From Selenomonadaceae bacterium UBA3796 (GTDB lineage Bacteria > Bacillota > Negativicutes > Selenomonadales > Selenomonadaceae): a stretch of 6,222 nucleotides of DNA. The stretch covers positions 1 to 6,222 of the forward strand of contig DFES01000170.1 in NCBI GenBank assembly GCA_002369175.1. The letters are read 5' to 3'. Made by a program: the position numbers and the translations under genes. Shown in pieces: positions 4,268 through 6,222 of the stretch (position 1 is its first letter; the number at the start of each line of letters is the position of its first letter). A model generated the notes under the pieces. It searched no databases, was not told where the DNA came from, and was given only the letters and a program-made list of their open reading frames with translations.

Positions 4268-5971
4268 TCAATCCTCCATCTTCCCGCCCAGGAATTTCTC
4301 CTCGAAGTTCTCGATGGATTCCGGACGTCCAAAGAGATATCCCTGTATGGTGTCAGCATTGCACTCCCTCCGCAGGAGTTCGTACTCCTCTTCTTCTTCC
4401 ACACCCTCGATGCAGGTCTTGATGCCGATGCTGTGGCAGATCTCCACGGTATACTTCACCAGACGGCGGTCGAAATCGTTCTCCAAGATCTTCTTGACAA
4501 ATTCCCGGTCAATCTTCACGATATCACAGGAAAGGTTCTTGAGCGTTGCCAGTGAGGAATAGCCTGTTCCGAAATCATCCATGGCAATGGCAATGCCTTT
4601 TCTCCGGAAGTGATCGAACTCCCGGTTGACAAAGTTCCAATCAGCGATGATCTTGCTCTCCGTCAGTTCCAGGATCAATGCCTCCGGCGGGATCTCATAG
4701 CGTTCCAGGCACTCGTTCACAAATTCCTTGAAACTGGCATCCTTCACCTGCTCATAACTCATATTGACACTGACCCGGAACTTCGGCACGACCCTGCGCC
4801 ACTTCCTGCAGACCCGGAGAGCCTCCTCCACGATCCACCTTCCCAGAGGAATGATGAGCATGGTCTCCTCCAGGATGGGAATGAACTCCATGGGAGCCAC
4901 CATGCGCCCCTTGGGGCTCCTCCAGCGAAGCAGGGCCTCTGCCCCAATGAGCCGATGATCGCTCGCCGCCACCTGGGGCTGGAAAAAGAGGCTGAAGCCC
5001 CGGCAGCCGTTCTCCACACTTTCCCTGAGATTGTCACGCATGGAGATGGAACGCACCCAACGGTTGTACTGCTCCTTGCTGAAAATGCAGTTCCGGTTCT
5101 TTCCCTCCCGCTTGGCGATATCCATGGCCGCTTCCGCATGCTTGTGCAGGACGAGGTAGTCCTTTCCTCCCTCGGGATAAAACACCGTGCCCGCAGAAAC
5201 CGTACAGAAGTAGGTATGCCCATCCATGGTCTGGGGCTGGGAAAGACTGCGCTGTATGGACGTAAAGAGATTCTCCACCTGCTCCCGTCCCGCTTTCGGA
5301 TAGATAACGGCGAACTCATCCCCATCCAGTTTGTAGAGCGTCAGCATGGGGGGGAGAATGCTGCTCACGGCATTTGCAACATGGCGGAGCACCTGGTCAC
5401 CCACCAGACGGTTATGGGTCTCATTTACGATCTTGAAATTATCCAGCCCGAAGAGGATGATCGCTCCGCCCTCTTCTGTGACGCGGTAGCCTGCCAGTGC
5501 CATTTTCACGCCATGCTCGAACTGGTACTTGTTGAGAAGCCCCGTCACTTCATCGGCCTGGTTCCGCTGTGCCATGCGGGTCATCATGCCTGCAAAAATA
5601 GTGGGATTCCCCTCCCGGTCCAATCCGATGCGCCCACGGCAGCAGATCCAGATATACTCGCCCTTCCGGTTCTTGACACGGTATTCCAGGAAATGTTCGT
5701 ATACGTTCCTGTTCTTCATGAGAGCCCGCATGGAAGCCAGATATGGTCCCCGCTCCTCCGGGTGAATCATCGGCATCCAGTACTGGTCAAAATCCTGCAG
5801 CACCTCTCCCGGCAGGGCGAAATCCTGCACCAGATTCGGTGACAACATAACGGTATTCGTCTGCATGTCCGTGCAGAAAAGATATGCGTCCGTTGTTCGC
5901 TTCATGAGATCGAAAAAAAACTTGTACCGCTTCAATACGGGACTTAGGGAAACCCGACTGTTCTTTTGCAT
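4268..5971 (-). CDS. PAS-GGDEF-EAL cyclic-di-GMP protein, predicted phosphodiesterase
   Basis: A 567-residue soluble protein with no membrane segment. Order: a PAS-like sensor (about 15-130, with a YRVKNRKGEYIWI strand pair near 97-109), GGDEF (about 140-300) and EAL (about 310-560). The EAL domain, which hydrolyses c-di-GMP, looks complete: E345 (EALLRW), N403 (SVNMS), E435 (ELTES), D465-D466 in DDFGTGYSS, K486 (VKID), E522 (EGVE) and Q543 (QGY). The GGDEF domain is degenerate: the signature reads DGDEF (216-220), the first metal Asp of the usual D-I-D strand is G175, and GH before the GD pair is changed. No RxxD inhibitory site precedes the signature. It may bind GTP as a regulator. ATG 5971 is chosen because AAGGA lies 10 nt upstream; the frame also opens at ATG 6001, which has no Shine-Dalgarno and would leave a leader of only about 15 nt from the promoter. 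It is first in a unit with queF. Confidence 0.93.
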   Translation of the reverse strand: MQKNSRVSLSPVLKRYKFFFDLMKRTTDAYLFCTDMQTNTVMLSPNLVQDFALPGEVLQDFDQYWMPMIHPEERGPYLASMRALMKNRNVYEHFLEYRVKNRKGEYIWICCRGRIGLDREGNPTIFAGMMTRMAQRNQADEVTGLLNKYQFEHGVKMALAGYRVTEEGGAIILFGLDNFKIVNETHNRLVGDQVLRHVANAVSSILPPMLTLYKLDGDEFAVIYPKAGREQVENLFTSIQRSLSQPQTMDGHTYFCTVSAGTVFYPEGGKDYLVLHKHAEAAMDIAKREGKNRNCIFSKEQYNRWVRSISMRDNLRESVENGCRGFSLFFQPQVAASDHRLIGAEALLRWRSPKGRMVAPMEFIPILEETMLIIPLGRWIVEEALRVCRKWRRVVPKFRVSVNMSYEQVKDASFKEFVNECLERYEIPPEALILELTESKIIADWNFVNREFDHFRRKGIAIAMDDFGTGYSSLATLKNLSCDIVKIDREFVKKILENDFDRRLVKYTVEICHSIGIKTCIEGVEEEEEYELLRRECNADTIQGYLFGRPESIENFEEKFLGGKMED

Positions 5972-6022
5972 CGTTCTATCATCCTTGTTTCCTTGTTGCA
6001 TCAGGATAGCTTATCAACTTCC

Positions 6023-6051
6023 ATCATATACGAAATAGGACGTTTTTTCAA
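6023..6051 (-). promoter_or_regulatory. Promoter of the EAL gene-queF unit
   Basis: On the minus strand TTGAAA (6051-6046), a 17-nt spacer and TATGAT (6028-6023), with 5 of 6 matches in the -10 and 4-5 of 6 in the -35. The predicted start is near 6016. It lies just after the terminator of the upstream gene. Confidence 0.75.
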
Positions 6052-6075
6052 GTCTTTTGGGTATAAGGCTGACAG

Positions 6076-6105
6076 AAAAACAACCGCCACGATACGGGCG
6101 GTTGT
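6076..6105 (-). terminator. Intrinsic terminator after the iron-sulfur subunit gene
   Basis: A perfect 9-bp stem on the minus strand (ACAACCGCC, 6105-6097, with GGCGGTTGT, 6088-6080), an 8-nt loop and a run of T. It lies about 20 nt past the stop codon at 6127-6129 and insulates the EAL gene promoter. Confidence 0.9.
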
Positions 6106-6126
6106 CTTTGTTCTCACAAAAAATCT

Positions 6127-6222
6127 TTACTTGTTGAAAATATTTCTGAGAGCCTGCTTGTTCACATCCCGGTTCAACTGTGCAAGATACGTGGTGAGCT
6201 TGATGCTCTTGGGGCAAACCTC
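6127..6222 (-). CDS. C-terminus of a probable fumarate reductase/succinate dehydrogenase iron-sulfur subunit (partial)
   Basis: The last 31 codons of a gene entering from the right edge, ending in TAA at 6127-6129. The visible start EVCPKSI matches the last CP-type cluster cysteine region of FrdB/SdhB, where E. coli FrdB has EVCPKHV near its own end, followed by a short basic helix. Such subunits pass electrons between the flavoprotein and the membrane anchor. The call rests on about seven residues plus position near the C-terminus, so another CP-motif ferredoxin-like subunit is possible. A terminator follows directly, so it is the last gene of its operon. Confidence 0.6.
   Translation of the reverse strand, partial: EVCPKSIKLTTYLAQLNRDVNKQALRNIFNK

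Noticed and set aside
4610..5842. 410-residue plus-strand open frame
   Set aside because: It is antisense to the well-conserved GGDEF-EAL coding sequence and has no recognisable domain, a typical shadow in GC-rich DNA.
6014..6217. 67-residue minus-strand open frame at the right edge
   Set aside because: It crosses a clear terminator hairpin and is out of frame with the iron-sulfur subunit C-terminus, which is the better-supported frame.

Overview
The window looks like part of a chromosome from a flagellated, anaerobic, Gram-negative-type Firmicute of the Negativicutes, most likely a Selenomonas relative. This is inferred from the flagellin C-terminus, a probable fumarate reductase/succinate dehydrogenase iron-sulfur subunit tail, a short (unimodular) QueF, a TatD-associated-type radical SAM protein and a GC content in the 50s. 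No species is assigned.

Layout, left to right. (1) Positions 1-330 (+) hold the C-terminal end of a flagellin gene, closed by a strong hairpin terminator. (2) A TPR plus glycosyltransferase gene (450-1679, -) converges on it. It is visibly lower in GC than the genes to its right and is a good candidate for a flagellin-modifying enzyme. (3) Positions 1680-2133 hold no convincing protein gene. They carry a strong + strand promoter (TTGTCA-N17-TATACT with extended -10), about 360 nt of structured sequence, and a 15-bp stem intrinsic terminator. I read this as a free-standing noncoding RNA gene that I cannot match to a known family, and it is the most interesting item in the window. Its -35 box overlaps the -35 box of the divergent glycosyltransferase promoter. 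(4) From right to left on the minus strand follow a PAS-GGDEF-EAL cyclic-di-GMP protein, queF, a terminator, a pyridoxamine kinase and a radical SAM protein. (5) At the right edge is the last 31 codons of an iron-sulfur subunit gene with its own terminator.

How the genes relate. The EAL gene and queF form a two-gene unit (2-nt gap, Shine-Dalgarno inside the upstream gene) driven by a clear promoter at 6023-6051. A hairpin terminator separates queF from the kinase, which has no obvious promoter of its own. The GGDEF domain has lost a metal-binding Asp and the first Gly of its signature while the EAL residues look complete, so the protein is predicted to degrade rather than make c-di-GMP. Flagellin, a probable flagellin glycosyltransferase and a c-di-GMP enzyme are loosely consistent with a motility theme, but only the first two are close neighbours. 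QueF (queuosine), the kinase (vitamin B6 salvage) and the radical SAM protein are housekeeping or uncharacterised functions.
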